This document shows, in pieces, positions 26,019 to 35,332 of a DNA stretch of 63,354 nucleotides (positions are counted from its first letter, which is position 1; each line of letters begins with the position of its first letter). The notes beneath the pieces are model-generated. The model was not told where the DNA came from. It was given only the letters and a program-made list of their open reading frames with translations, and made no database searches. A program made the translations under genes and the position numbers. The stretch comes from an uncultured Candidatus Saccharibacteria bacterium (GTDB lineage: Bacteria; Patescibacteria; Saccharimonadia; Saccharimonadales; UBA4665): the NCBI GenBank assembly GCA_946482575.1, contig CAMLRZ010000004.1, forward strand, positions 1 through 63,354, given 5' to 3'.

Positions 26019-27058
26019 TATTCTGTCCTCTCCGCCAGTCCTGCAGCCACACCAAAGTGGTTAGAAACTGCAAGCAACTCATTTTGACGATCAGGAGCAA
26101 ATGCTACGTTGCGCCAGGCGTTGCCAATTTCAACTTCTACACCAAACTTGTTGGCCAGGTACAGTGGGAACTCGGGCAATGCTGATGCCCCGCCCGTTAC
26201 AATGACACGAGCAATTTTACTGTCGGTGTAACGACTCTGAAAGAACTTAATAGACTTGTCGATTTCACCGGTCAAAATATCCACTGTGCCAATGATGGCG
26301 TCATAGATACGGCCTTCCAGCTTGTCTTTGCCTAGGCCAAACTTGAATACAAACTGACGAGCTTGTTTGTCGTCGATGTTCAAGTTTTGGGCAGCCGCAC
26401 GAACAATTGCTTCTGCGCCAGTTGGGATAGCGCGAGTCAAACGAGGCGCACCATTCATGGTGATAACCAAGTCTGTGCTCTTGCTGCCAATATCCAGTAC
26501 CATTTGTGGTGCCATTGTATCCTGCGCAATCAAAGCGCGGGTCAGAGCCAAGTTGTCGGGCTCGAACGCAATCACGTCCAAACCAATTGACTCTAGCAAG
26601 TCTAAACGGTTCTCTACGAAGTCGTTTTCAACACTTGAAAGTAACACTTCTACTTTGGTCTTGTCCTTAGGAGAATCACCAATTATCGCCCAGTCAATCT
26701 TGGACTTGTCCAGCGGTGTTGGGATAAGGGAGTCGGCTTGGTATTGAATAGCTTTGGCCAGCTCAGCCTGTGGCAGGCGGTCAAAATCCACAACAGCGGT
26801 AAATACACGCTGAGATGGAATGCCCACAGCCACATTACGCGTACTCATACGCGCCTGTGACAACAAGTCTTTGATGACTTGCGCCAGTTTTTGTTGGTCA
26901 GATTTGGCATCACTCAGCACAATTTTGCTGTCCACTGGAACGTATGCGTACTTCACTAGGTTGCGAACATTGCCGCTCCCATGAAGCTCAACGAGACGAA
27001 TTGCGGTTGTCCCGATGTCCAGTCCAAAAAATGCAGATACCCCACTCAGTAAACTCAT
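26018..27058 (-). CDS. pilM: PilM actin-like pilus assembly protein
   Basis: About 346 residues of the FtsA/actin-like ATPase fold: FFGLDIGTTAIRLVEL is the phosphate-1 loop, MVLDIGSKSTDLVI phosphate-2 and VIVTGGASALPEF the adenosine motif. It is the cytoplasmic anchor for the PilN peptide. I start at MSLLSG; a Shine-Dalgarno-like GAGG lies 7 bases before it and a TATAAT box overlaps the four alternative upstream codons. It heads the pilM-N-O-x-B-T-C operon. Confidence 0.9.
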   Translation of the reverse strand: MSLLSGVSAFFGLDIGTTAIRLVELHGSGNVRNLVKYAYVPVDSKIVLSDAKSDQQKLAQVIKDLLSQARMSTRNVAVGIPSQRVFTAVVDFDRLPQAELAKAIQYQADSLIPTPLDKSKIDWAIIGDSPKDKTKVEVLLSSVENDFVENRLDLLESIGLDVIAFEPDNLALTRALIAQDTMAPQMVLDIGSKSTDLVITMNGAPRLTRAIPTGAEAIVRAAAQNLNIDDKQARQFVFKFGLGKDKLEGRIYDAIIGTVDILTGEIDKSIKFFQSRYTDSKIARVIVTGGASALPEFPLYLANKFGVEVEIGNAWRNVAFAPDRQNELLAVSNHFGVAAGLAERTE

Positions 27059-27068
27059 GTTGATCCTC

Positions 27069-27098
27069 ATTATACATAAGCATTATGCTTATTTGCAA
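27069..27098 (-). promoter_or_regulatory. pilM operon promoter with palindromic operator
   Basis: On the minus strand TTGCAA and TATAAT are separated by 18 bases. That spacer is almost entirely a perfect palindrome, ATAAGCAT-A-ATGCTTAT (27076-27092), well placed for a repressor between -35 and -10. The predicted 5' leader is only a few bases long. Confidence 0.65.
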
Positions 27099-27118
27099 GT
27101 GTTAATATGCTTGGTTTG

Positions 27119-29083
27119 TTATAAAATTGGCGGCAAACTGGTAATAGCGTCGTACTTCAAGGCGTCAGAATTGGTCGTAGTCGTACCTGCTGCAGGCTGT
27201 GCGATCCACATTGCGGGGTTGTAGTTGAACACTTCGGCGGCAGCGCTGCCGGCAGCGGTCTCCCCTGTTGTGGACTGCGAAACAGTACCCGAGGTGCGCA
27301 TCAGGTAAACCTGGTAAGCACTGAACAGCCCATTCACCACTAGTTTAGAGTTGCAGTTGTTGTACATGCTGCCGTCAATTGCATATGGAGCGTACGCTGA
27401 GCCACAGGTGTAAATAGCACCCTTGGTTCCATTCTTTTGTTGGGCGATGTACGCACCGTCCAATTGGTGCACACCAGGTGCGATGTAAATGTTACCCTGC
27501 ACTACCAGCTCAAGGAGTGGCGTCTTGTCGTATGTCCATCCACCAGCGTATTTAATGTCGCCACCGATGTAGACATCACCATCTACGTATACCGTAATAC
27601 GGTTGCCCGGGTTGATCACGCCCGCAACGTTACCGCCAGGGATGGTCAAGTTGCCCGTTACTTTGTAGGCCCCAGTGGCCAGCGAGCTAAGACTTATTGG
27701 AGAGGTTTGAGCTGTGGTGTTGGCAGCTTGGCTGTAATAGTCAGGGATACACGGCAAGCTACCAAAGTGCCCACCATATGAACCATCTAAGTCTGTATTA
27801 CTAAAGGCCAAGCCGCTCGGAAGGGTCGTGTTATTAACTGCTTTTTGGGCGGTAGCAAAGCCGTCAATTACCCCTAGCGCCAACCCTGCAAACTGCGTAC
27901 CCGCACCAGTAAAGCTAGATCCACCATTATTCCAGGCATTTATAGAAGCGCTGTCTTTCGGCGTACAGGTCGTGCTTGTACCGGTAGAGATACCGTTACC
28001 TACCGATACGTCCCCACCAAACACGCGTGTATACGGCTTGGCTGCGACCACGATACAAGTCTCGTCACCCTTAGCGCCAGCGCCTGCTTTGTATGGATTC
28101 ACAAAAAGCGAGCGACAAATAGTCTGGTTAAAGGTGGACGCTGTGAACGTTTCCGTGGCAAGGGTTACGGTAGAACTTCCTGCAAACGTCCGTGGACAAC
28201 CCGTGCCCGGAGGCACATACCCGTTATTGGTTACCGTTTCGGGGGTGTCAGGCTGCTCGTGGTAGCCAGTGTAGGATGCGCCGTAAATTGTACAAGTGGT
28301 GCTGCCACTTGCCTGGCTTGAGCTGTTAGTAACCTGGTATGTAAACCTAATGCTGTCGCCTACCTGCACAACACCATCAGTGGTACCACCATTCACGGTC
28401 ACACCCACGCTTGGCGACAAGTTGTACGTAGGAACGGACACCAGTCGCTCTGAAGAACCTACCAAGTTACCGCAGTTTTTCTTAATACGATATTTGCTAC
28501 CATCTGGGTTGCTAAAAATGATGGTGCGCTGCGTTTCGCTCTCGAGCTTTTTATAAAAGATATCGTCGTTCTTAATAATCTTGGAGCGAGCGCTGTTTTG
28601 GAACGGCGCATTGTACGTTACCAATTGGCTCCATTGCACCCAACCTTGGGCGTTGTAGTACTCTACCCGGTCTTGCCAGGTGTCAAAATTATTCTTGGCG
28701 TACGTGATACCGGCGGAAGCGCTCGTAAATGAGGTGCCGTTCCTGCCCAGCATTGTATCAATCAAAAATGCTGCGCCCATGGCATCGTTGCCACCACCGT
28801 ACAACAGAGATCGCATGGTGCTCACAAAGTTAGTTACATTGGTCACGTCCAACAACGAACGGCCACCGTTAGTAATGACACTGTCTACATCAATACCTGA
28901 GCCGTTTTTGTACACATCGGCACCGGTAAAGTAACCGATACACTGTGCGCGACCGTACATGGTACTTCCCGTGGGACACGAAGGACTACCGGCACGCGCC
29001 GCGTTTGCGGTAGCCGGCGCCAAGGTGCTAACCAACAGCGAAAATACGAGCGCTAGGTTTGCAATGCGTCTTACAAGTTTCAC
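27119..29083 (-). CDS. Secreted surface protein of the pilus region
   Basis: A 654-residue protein with a clear signal peptide (LALVFSLLVSTLAPATANA, then AR). The exported part is Thr/Ser/Asn-rich with several Cys. A middle region (about 215-330) resembles an immunoglobulin-like or CARDB-type segment with DSIRFTYQVTNSS, and the C-terminal part (about 480-600) contains GDVYIGGDIKYAG and LVVQGNIYIAPG, repeats like those in polymer-forming or beta-helix proteins. It is encoded just upstream of pilM and may be a pilus-linked adhesin, but no family is recognised. It overlaps the TPR protein gene by 4 bases. Confidence 0.65.
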   Translation of the reverse strand: MKLVRRIANLALVFSLLVSTLAPATANAARAGSPSCPTGSTMYGRAQCIGYFTGADVYKNGSGIDVDSVITNGGRSLLDVTNVTNFVSTMRSLLYGGGNDAMGAAFLIDTMLGRNGTSFTSASAGITYAKNNFDTWQDRVEYYNAQGWVQWSQLVTYNAPFQNSARSKIIKNDDIFYKKLESETQRTIIFSNPDGSKYRIKKNCGNLVGSSERLVSVPTYNLSPSVGVTVNGGTTDGVVQVGDSIRFTYQVTNSSSQASGSTTCTIYGASYTGYHEQPDTPETVTNNGYVPPGTGCPRTFAGSSTVTLATETFTASTFNQTICRSLFVNPYKAGAGAKGDETCIVVAAKPYTRVFGGDVSVGNGISTGTSTTCTPKDSASINAWNNGGSSFTGAGTQFAGLALGVIDGFATAQKAVNNTTLPSGLAFSNTDLDGSYGGHFGSLPCIPDYYSQAANTTAQTSPISLSSLATGAYKVTGNLTIPGGNVAGVINPGNRITVYVDGDVYIGGDIKYAGGWTYDKTPLLELVVQGNIYIAPGVHQLDGAYIAQQKNGTKGAIYTCGSAYAPYAIDGSMYNNCNSKLVVNGLFSAYQVYLMRTSGTVSQSTTGETAAGSAAAEVFNYNPAMWIAQPAAGTTTTNSDALKYDAITSLPPIL

Positions 29084-29592
29084 TGCTTGCCCTCCAATTG
29101 AGAAATCTCATACCTGTAACCTTGGATGTCGGGATTCTTAGAAGGATCGTCGCTCTTTTGGGTGAGGCTGATGGCTTTGTTGAAGTATGTAATTGCCTCT
29201 GCTTTATTGCCGTTAGCTTCATAGGTGTAAGCCAAGCCTGTTACCACGTCCAGCTTAGGGGTGCGGTCAATGGCTTCGGCCTTCTTGTAGTATGAGATAG
29301 CCTGCTCGTACTTTTGTGCATTGGAATACGTGGTAGCTAACTGCACGTACGCGCCCCGGACATATGTTTTGTCGTGGTCAGTCTTTAGATAGCTAAGCCA
29401 CTGCTTTTCGGCTTGGTCGTATTTGCCGGCGCTAACCAAAGATTGGGTGTTCTCCACAATCTGGGCATACTTGGTTTTTTCAGCCTCAGCCTTATTGTTA
29501 TTGTTCACGTGGCGCTGATACAAAAATACGCCGACCCCCGCCGCCACTATCAGTACGACGCTTAGCACAAGGAGTTTTACTTTTTTGCTCAT
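29080..29592 (-). CDS. Membrane-anchored TPR protein
   Basis: A 170-residue protein with an N-terminal helix (about 7-25) and then three tetratricopeptide-like repeats: AGKYDQAEKQWLSYLK, AQKYEQAISYYKKAEA and NGNKAEAITYFNKAI. Such proteins act as scaffolds, and in pilus systems a PilF/Tgl-type TPR protein assists assembly; here the anchor and ATGA overlap with the secreted protein gene suggest a partnership with it. The exact partner is unknown. Confidence 0.75.
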   Translation of the reverse strand: MSKKVKLLVLSVVLIVAAGVGVFLYQRHVNNNNKAEAEKTKYAQIVENTQSLVSAGKYDQAEKQWLSYLKTDHDKTYVRGAYVQLATTYSNAQKYEQAISYYKKAEAIDRTPKLDVVTGLAYTYEANGNKAEAITYFNKAISLTQKSDDPSKNPDIQGYRYEISQLEGKQ

Positions 29593-29692
29593 ATCCCTAC
29601 ATTTCGCTTACGCTTTTGTTGACTTTTATTGTAAGGTGAGTGGGCTTGTAATGCAATAAAATTACTCAGACTGACAGCCTGAGTACTGATTT

Positions 29693-30205
29693 TTAGTCTT
29701 TTTGAGGTAGCTTATCAATGTTCTCGTGGAACATCGCGTTGGTTTTACGCATAAAATCGACAATAGTTGCCAGCTCTTCATCGCTATAGGAATCTACCAA
29801 CTCGTTAAATGAGCGCTGTAGCGGACCGTACAGGGCGCGAACTTTTTGACGAGCCTCTTGATTCTCAATGGCCCGTACCAGCACACGTCGGCGATCGTTT
29901 GGATCAGACTCGCGCTGCACAAATCCACGACGCTCCAAGCGGTCGATCATGCCCGTCATGCCCCCTGTTGTAATGTGGCAGCGCCTGGCCAGCTCGCCCG
30001 CAGTAAACGGACCGTAATCCTGGATAAGACTGCAGCATTCAAATTCGGTGGCGCTCAAACCAACGTGCTGCGCAATGGCATGCACCATGAGAACGTTAGT
30101 GTTACCGTTATCTTGCACTGCTCTGTCGAGCTCGGCAACCATATCCTGCCGAGCAGGAGTATCAGTTCGGGCCGTGGTAAGTATCTTGTGCTTTTTACTT
30201 GACAT
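29693..30205 (-). CDS. MarR-family transcriptional regulator
   Basis: About 170 residues, all-helical with a winged helix: AGELARRCHITTGGMTGMIDRLERRGFV is the recognition region, followed by the wing ESDPNDRRRVLV, the MarR D-x-R signature. It most likely represses the divergent exporter gene and itself, released by a phenolic or toxic ligand. The start could be five codons upstream. A 19-base palindrome lies between the two divergent genes. Confidence 0.85.
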   Translation of the reverse strand: MSSKKHKILTTARTDTPARQDMVAELDRAVQDNGNTNVLMVHAIAQHVGLSATEFECCSLIQDYGPFTAGELARRCHITTGGMTGMIDRLERRGFVQRESDPNDRRRVLVRAIENQEARQKVRALYGPLQRSFNELVDSYSDEELATIVDFMRKTNAMFHENIDKLPQKD

Positions 30206-30221
30206 TTCTTCAGCAAACATT

Positions 30222-30240
30222 TATCTTAGTAGCTAAGATA
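30222..30240. promoter_or_regulatory. Candidate MarR operator
   Basis: Perfect inverted repeat TATCTTAG-TAG-CTAAGATA in the divergent gap between the MarR gene and the exporter gene, size and symmetry typical of MarR dimer sites. A second smaller palindrome, TTAAG-CAAA-CTTAA, follows at once. Confidence 0.72.
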
Positions 30241-30297
30241 TTAAGCAAACTTAATTCTTATACGCTTAAATAATAACCTACTATAAAGGATAAATCA

Positions 30298-31986
30298 ATG
30301 GAACACGCTGCTGCGCATCACGCCAGCAAGTTCACTGCAAAGCAAAAGAAAATTGCTTTGACTATCGTGGCACTTGCCTTTGTGATGGACCTGCTCGACA
30401 ACACTATTGTTAACATTGCGATTCCTTCGATCCAGGCGAACTTAGGAGCAAGTTACGCCATGATCCAATGGATGATCGCAGGTTACTCACTGACCTTTGC
30501 CCTTCTGCTGATTACCGGCGGTCGTATGGGCGATGTGTTTGGTTACAAAAAAATGTTTTTGATCGGTGTTGGCGGATTCACCATCGCCTCATTACTAACC
30601 GGTATTGCCCCGAGTGCCATGTTCTTGGTGGTTGCCCGCCTGCTACAAGGCGCCATGGCAGCGCTTATGGTACCTCAGGTGATGTCCATGATGCAGATCA
30701 TGTACAAGCCGCACGAGCGTACGCAAGTTATGGGTTTGTTCGGTATGCTGGCGGGGCTTGCCGCCTCGCTCGGACCAATTGTTGGTGGTTTCTTGATTGA
30801 GGCTAACTTCTTTGGCTGGGACTGGCGCCCGATCTTTTTGATCAACCTGCCCGTGGGTATTTTTGCACTCATTATGGGCATGAAATACCTGCCCGACGGC
30901 AAATCGGAGCACCCGCTCCACATTGACATTAAGGGCACGTTGCTCATTGTGCTGGCGTTGAGCTTGCTCGTATTTCCATTGATTGAAGGTCGCGATCTGG
31001 ACTGGCCTATCTGGACTTTGGGCATGATTGCTGCATCTATTCCAGCGCTTGCCCTGTTTGGATGGTTTGAGACCAAGAAACACAAACGCGACCAATCGGC
31101 ACTTATCGTGCCGTCACTGTTTAAGATTCGATCCTTCGTCAGTGGTTTAGCCCTGAACATCCTGCTTGAATCTGTTATGATCGGCTACTTCCTGACCATT
31201 ACATTAGTACTGCAAGCCGGGCTGGGCATTAGCGTTCTAAGAGCTGCTGTTATTGGCGTGCCGACCGCTGTTGGTATGGCATTAAGCTTCGCCGTGTTTG
31301 GCAACAAGCTGATCCCTAAATTCGGTCGCAATGTTATCAGCATGGGCGCTACCGCTTTTGCCGCAGGTTTGGTCTACACCACATGGGTAATCTCTCACTA
31401 CACCATCCACGTTGCCGGCTGGCAATTTATTCCGGGGCTGTTCGTGAGCGGTATTGGTTTGGCCTTGATCATGGCCCCTATCTTCTCTGCTGCTCTGCAA
31501 GAAGTTAACCCTAGCCACGCTGGTTCTGCGTCGGGTATCCTGAATGCAATTCAGCAGGTAGGCGCCGCGATTGGTGTAGCCATCATTGGTGTGATCTTCT
31601 TTGGCCAGTTAAACCACGGCGCTCACAAGAGCTTTGACGAGGTTTCACCGCAGCTCCGCAAAGAACTCACAACGTTGCACGTTCCTGCCGTTGCGCAAGA
31701 TCAAATTATCACGCAGGCTCGCACTTGTTACTACGACCGCACCACGGCAAAAGACAGCAACATAACACCTGAAAGCTGTAAAAAGGCCGAGGCGGGCGCT
31801 GGCAACAACAGCGCAGCTGTACAAAAAATTAGTGCCACCGTTTCTGCAAGTGCCGTCCAGGCCAATGCGAACAACTTTGCTCATGCATTCAAGATGGGCG
31901 TAGTTTACACCTTGGGCGTGCTGATTGCAGCCGTTGGCGTCAGCATGACGTTGCCCAAAAAATTCCAGATGCGCGAAGAGATGTAA
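30298..31986 (+). CDS. MFS drug exporter, DHA2 (EmrB/QacA-like)
   Basis: A 562-residue transporter with 14 predicted helices. MDLLDNTIVNIAIPSI is the DHA2 helix-1 motif and GGRMGDVFGYKKMF is motif A. A 90-residue extramembrane loop between helices 13 and 14 holds two Cys (TCYYDR and ESCKKA) that may form a disulfide outside the cell. It follows an AAAGGAT Shine-Dalgarno sequence. Divergent from a MarR gene with an operator between, it is a typical ligand-induced multidrug pump. Confidence 0.87.
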   Translation: MEHAAAHHASKFTAKQKKIALTIVALAFVMDLLDNTIVNIAIPSIQANLGASYAMIQWMIAGYSLTFALLLITGGRMGDVFGYKKMFLIGVGGFTIASLLTGIAPSAMFLVVARLLQGAMAALMVPQVMSMMQIMYKPHERTQVMGLFGMLAGLAASLGPIVGGFLIEANFFGWDWRPIFLINLPVGIFALIMGMKYLPDGKSEHPLHIDIKGTLLIVLALSLLVFPLIEGRDLDWPIWTLGMIAASIPALALFGWFETKKHKRDQSALIVPSLFKIRSFVSGLALNILLESVMIGYFLTITLVLQAGLGISVLRAAVIGVPTAVGMALSFAVFGNKLIPKFGRNVISMGATAFAAGLVYTTWVISHYTIHVAGWQFIPGLFVSGIGLALIMAPIFSAALQEVNPSHAGSASGILNAIQQVGAAIGVAIIGVIFFGQLNHGAHKSFDEVSPQLRKELTTLHVPAVAQDQIITQARTCYYDRTTAKDSNITPESCKKAEAGAGNNSAAVQKISATVSASAVQANANNFAHAFKMGVVYTLGVLIAAVGVSMTLPKKFQMREEM

Positions 31987-32003
31987 TCTCCCGCACGTTT
32001 GAA

Positions 32004-32038
32004 CAAAAAAATGGCCCGCGCTCCTGCGGGTCATTTTT
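32004..32038 (+). terminator. Terminator after the MarR-linked exporter
   Basis: AAAATGGCCCGC-GCTCCT-GCGGGTCATTTT, a GC stem flanked by A/T tracts, with T-run on the plus strand. Confidence 0.85.
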
Positions 32039-32072
32039 ATTTGCTCTGCACCTCTGTTATAATGAAGCTATT

Positions 32073-33158
32073 ATGGCATCACTTTCAATTGGCATCGTCG
32101 GCCTGCCTAACGTCGGCAAATCAACCTTGTTTAACGCGCTGACTGGCAGTAACATTTTGGCTGCGAACTACCCGTTTGCCACTATCGAGCCAAACACCGG
32201 TATCGTTCCGGTGCCAGACGCACGTTTGCAAAAATTGGGCAGCATGTACAATGCGCAAAAAATTATTCCAGCCACGGTTACATTTGTGGATATCGCTGGC
32301 TTGGTTGCAGGCGCCAGTAACGGCGAAGGTCTGGGGAACCAGTTCCTTAGCCACATCCGTTCATGCAACGCAATTGTGCAAGTGGTGCGCGCCTTTGACG
32401 ACAGCAATGTGGTACACGTGGACGAGCAGCACAATCCGCAAAAAGACATCGACACCATCAATACCGAATTAGTGTTGGCCGACTTGCAAACAGTAAACAA
32501 GCGCCTGCCAAAGTTCGAGAAAGAAGCTCGGGCCAACCCTAAACTAAAAGCCGAGCTCGACACCTTGCAACACGTTCATGATCTGCTCGACAACGGCCAG
32601 CCGCTCTCGAGCGTGGACGACATCAACCTAGAACATATTGCTGACCTGCATCTACTAACAGCTAAGCCGGTTATTTATTTGTTCAATCTGGACGAGGCTG
32701 GCCTGGCCGACGATGAAAAGAAGCAAAAACTTGCACAACTAGCGGCGCCAGCCAAGGCTTTGTTTGTGTGTGCTCAGCTGGAAAGCGAACTGCAAAGCCT
32801 AGACGAGGCCGATGCCGCCGAAATGCTGGAAAGCTATGGTCAAACCGAGTCTGGTTTGGTGCAGCTAATTCACGCCGCTTACGACACATTGGGACTGCAG
32901 AGTTACCTCACTGCCGGTGAAAAAGAAGTCCGTGCTTGGACAATTAAAAAGGGCTTCACTGCTCCGCAAGCAGCGGGCGTGATTCACGGCGACTTTGAGC
33001 GTGGCTTTATTGCTGCGCAAATTATCGACTACGACGACCTGGTTGCCGCCGGTTCTGAACAAGCAGCCAAACAAGCCGGCAAGGTTCGCACCGAAGGCAA
33101 AGACTACGTTATGCAGCCTGGTGATGTCGTGGAATTCCGCTTTAATGTCAGCAAGTAA
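32073..33158 (+). CDS. ychF: Ribosome-associated ATPase YchF
   Basis: A 361-residue Obg-family P-loop protein: G1 GLPNVGKSTLFNAL, G3 DIAGLVAGAS, and G4 NLDE where GTPases have NKxD, the change that makes YchF prefer ATP. A helical coiled-coil insertion (about 120-200) and a C-terminal TGS domain ending DVVEFRFNV complete the family order. It binds ribosomes and has been linked to stress and redox responses. Monocistronic, ending in a strong terminator. Confidence 0.95.
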   Translation: MASLSIGIVGLPNVGKSTLFNALTGSNILAANYPFATIEPNTGIVPVPDARLQKLGSMYNAQKIIPATVTFVDIAGLVAGASNGEGLGNQFLSHIRSCNAIVQVVRAFDDSNVVHVDEQHNPQKDIDTINTELVLADLQTVNKRLPKFEKEARANPKLKAELDTLQHVHDLLDNGQPLSSVDDINLEHIADLHLLTAKPVIYLFNLDEAGLADDEKKQKLAQLAAPAKALFVCAQLESELQSLDEADAAEMLESYGQTESGLVQLIHAAYDTLGLQSYLTAGEKEVRAWTIKKGFTAPQAAGVIHGDFERGFIAAQIIDYDDLVAAGSEQAAKQAGKVRTEGKDYVMQPGDVVEFRFNVSK

Positions 33159-33193
33159 TCTGCCGACCAGCTCCTGCTGAAGAAGAAAAAAGT

Positions 33194-33231
33194 ATAAACG
33201 CCCGGGGCCCATTCCTCGGGCGTTTATTTCT
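33194..33231 (+). terminator. Terminator between ychF and the PH-domain gene
   Basis: ATAAACGCCCG and CGGGCGTTTAT form an 11-base-pair stem with a 12-base loop, followed by TTT. It can serve both convergent genes. Confidence 0.85.
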
Positions 33232-33239
33232 AGTTTATT

Positions 33240-33854
33240 CTAGTAAAAGCGTGGGTAGCGGCGTCGGCGCTGCAGCACCGGCATTTTGTTATAGGGGTTG
33301 AACGGCATGATTAGTGGTCGTTGTAACCCGCCTGTTTGCAGCGCCAGTCCCCCGATTAGCACTCCCATGTCATCAGCGCTGGCCGCTGTGGCCTGCTGCT
33401 GTGCTGGTTCAACCACGTGATGATGAATCACTTGCTGCACCGGTTGCTGCGTAAGTCCGTAGTGCTGACGTAGTTCCAACATTCGTTGCTGTGTGTAGTT
33501 CAGGACCTCTCGCAAATGGTACGAACTCCAGCTGCTAAAATTCAGCGTGCGACTTGGCGTTATTACTTTAACCGTACTTATCATAAGTTGGGCGCTGTAG
33601 TCGATCTCGGCAATCATGTCGAAGCGGATATCCTCAACCGCGACGAACATTGGTTTGTGATCTATCAGCAGTAACCGCTGATCGGTCACTACGAGCATGG
33701 CAAAGCCGCCCTCGTACCGCCCATTTGCACAGTGCGCGACATGTTCGTCAGGTGTTAGGACATTGGCGAGTTCGCGTATCTCACCCCGTCCCCAGAAACG
33801 GAAGTAGCACCCCACCTTTTTGAGCTGCTGCTCAACCTGAGTCAGGCTGATCAT
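33240..33854 (-). CDS. PH-like domain protein
   Basis: A 204-residue soluble protein. Residues 35-135 show the strand pattern of a bacterial PH-like domain, with AMLVVTDQRLLLIDHK as the central hairpin and FDMIAEIDYSAQ next. A Gln-rich helix follows and the C-terminus is basic and disordered (QRRRRYPRFY). Function unknown; PH-like domains of this type bind protein or lipid partners. It has a short leader with GGAGGG before the ATG, and is divergent from the Crp-type regulator. Confidence 0.6.
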   Translation of the reverse strand: MISLTQVEQQLKKVGCYFRFWGRGEIRELANVLTPDEHVAHCANGRYEGGFAMLVVTDQRLLLIDHKPMFVAVEDIRFDMIAEIDYSAQLMISTVKVITPSRTLNFSSWSSYHLREVLNYTQQRMLELRQHYGLTQQPVQQVIHHHVVEPAQQQATAASADDMGVLIGGLALQTGGLQRPLIMPFNPYNKMPVLQRRRRYPRFY

Positions 33855-33997
33855 AGTTCCCTCCTTTTCCCCAACCTATTGTAGTTGGTACTTTTAGTAT
33901 GCGCGCCAAAACTGGGGAAGTCGGTGGTCTTTGTCACAGTCCCCGCAGGATATTCGTCACAAGATAATACACCTGACTTACATAGCTTCTTGTGGTC

Positions 33998-34025
33998 TAT
34001 CTGTAAATATGCTACATTACAGATA
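33998..34025. promoter_or_regulatory. Candidate operator overlapping the crp-like start
   Basis: Nine-base arms TATCTGTAA and TTACAGATA separated by 10 bases. The right arm reaches the first base of the regulator's ATG, and a TATGCT -10 box lies between the arms. A Crp-type dimer bound here would block its own promoter. Confidence 0.68.
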
Positions 34026-34675
34026 TGTTGACGGCTACAAGCCCACCTAACGACTTCGTCAACCTTTTCCATCAAGGTAAAAAGTTGGCATTTAACAAAG
34101 GCGAGTTTATCGTTAAGCCCGGCACTTCTCCGTCGGGCGTTTTTTATATCGCAAGCGGCTTAATTAAGGCGTATGACATTACCAAATATGGTGATGAGAA
34201 CTTGCTAATTATCCGTAAGCCGGGCGAAATTATTGGCCTCACGCGGGCTATTACCGGCCGCGATCGGCGCATTATGTACGCGGCGCTAACTACTGTTATC
34301 ACCTTTTATATCGACCACGATACTTTTCAGAATTACCTGGTAAGTCACCCCAAAGCTGCCTTGCCGCTGGTTGATATGCTGGTAGATATGTATCGATTAC
34401 ACTCGGAACGTATTTTGAATCTGGAATACCGCACTGTCCGTGAGCGTTTGGCGTCCTTTTTGCTGGGTTTGGTAGAACGATTTGGCCAGAATACGCCCGA
34501 TGGCATTTTGCTGGATGTGCCCTTGCGTCACCAAGACATTGCCAGCTCCATTAGCGCTACGCGCGAGACAACCAGCCGTGAATTAACCGTGCTGGAACGC
34601 CAAGGCCTGCTTACACGCAAGCAGTTTCACATTACTATTACCAACGAACAAAAACTGCGCCAATACTTGGAATAA
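34025..34675 (+). CDS. Crp/Fnr-family transcriptional regulator
   Basis: A 216-residue protein: cyclic-nucleotide-binding-like beta barrel (about 15-125), dimer helix (about 125-150) and HTH_Crp domain with the recognition helix SISATRETTSRELTVLERQG. The effector-binding Arg and Ser of CRP are not obviously kept, and no FNR cysteines are present, so the ligand is unknown. No Shine-Dalgarno sequence precedes the ATG; with a -10 box about 12 bases upstream the message would be nearly leaderless. An inverted repeat overlapping the start suggests autorepression. Confidence 0.85.
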   Translation: MLTATSPPNDFVNLFHQGKKLAFNKGEFIVKPGTSPSGVFYIASGLIKAYDITKYGDENLLIIRKPGEIIGLTRAITGRDRRIMYAALTTVITFYIDHDTFQNYLVSHPKAALPLVDMLVDMYRLHSERILNLEYRTVRERLASFLLGLVERFGQNTPDGILLDVPLRHQDIASSISATRETTSRELTVLERQGLLTRKQFHITITNEQKLRQYLE

Positions 34676-35332
34676 TCACTTCCAGTGCGAGACAATCTGC
34701 TCTACTGTTTTCACCGCTAGTTCATGCGGCGGAACATCTTGCTTTTCGTAATAGTGATCCGTGCCCATATAGTCCTCGATCACGCTCAAACACACAATTT
34801 CGTCAGCCAAAATGTGCATGCGGTCTACGGCTGGTACGCTGGCCAGCGGCGTAGCCACAACCAGTCGTTTGGTTTTGATTGGCTTAAGGAACTCCGCTGC
34901 GAGGTCTAAAGAGAAACCGTTGCTAAGACCGTCGGAAACCAAAATTACCACATGGCCCTGTAGCAAGCTCTTTTTTACCAAGCCGCCTCGCCCTTCCAGG
35001 CGGTGCATTTCCTGCATTTTGTGCATTTTTTCTTGTTCAATAAAGCTGCGGTACTCGCTCACAAAATCCTCGATTTCACCGGGTGAATAAAAGGTGTTGT
35101 ACGTAAACGAACCATCGCCCGTAATGCCAGCGATAGCCGTATCTTCATGTGGTAACTGAATTGCATCGGTGAGCAGCATCATCAGCACGCTATGCAATTC
35201 CATAGCAATCTGTGCGCCCACCATCACGGCGCCATCACTCAAAGCAACGACGGCGCATTTTTGTCCCTTATATTTTTTGGCGATCTGTTTTGCGAGCAAT
35301 TGGCCGGCCTCGGCACGGCTTTTAAAATACAT
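34676..35332 (-). CDS. Phosphoribosyltransferase-like protein
   Basis: A 218-residue type I PRTase-fold protein. The N-terminal AVVALSDGAVMVGAQIA gives the fold's first loop, and GHVVILVSDGLSNGFSLDLA stands where the PRPP loop (D-D-x-x-x-T-G) is expected. That loop has lost both adjacent acids (SDG in place of DDG) and the final TG, so PRPP binding may be changed. Similar proteins are annotated as predicted phosphoribosyltransferases of unknown substrate. Convergent with the Crp-like gene, ending at the adjoining base. Confidence 0.65.
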   Translation of the reverse strand: MYFKSRAEAGQLLAKQIAKKYKGQKCAVVALSDGAVMVGAQIAMELHSVLMMLLTDAIQLPHEDTAIAGITGDGSFTYNTFYSPGEIEDFVSEYRSFIEQEKMHKMQEMHRLEGRGGLVKKSLLQGHVVILVSDGLSNGFSLDLAAEFLKPIKTKRLVVATPLASVPAVDRMHILADEIVCLSVIEDYMGTDHYYEKQDVPPHELAVKTVEQIVSHWK

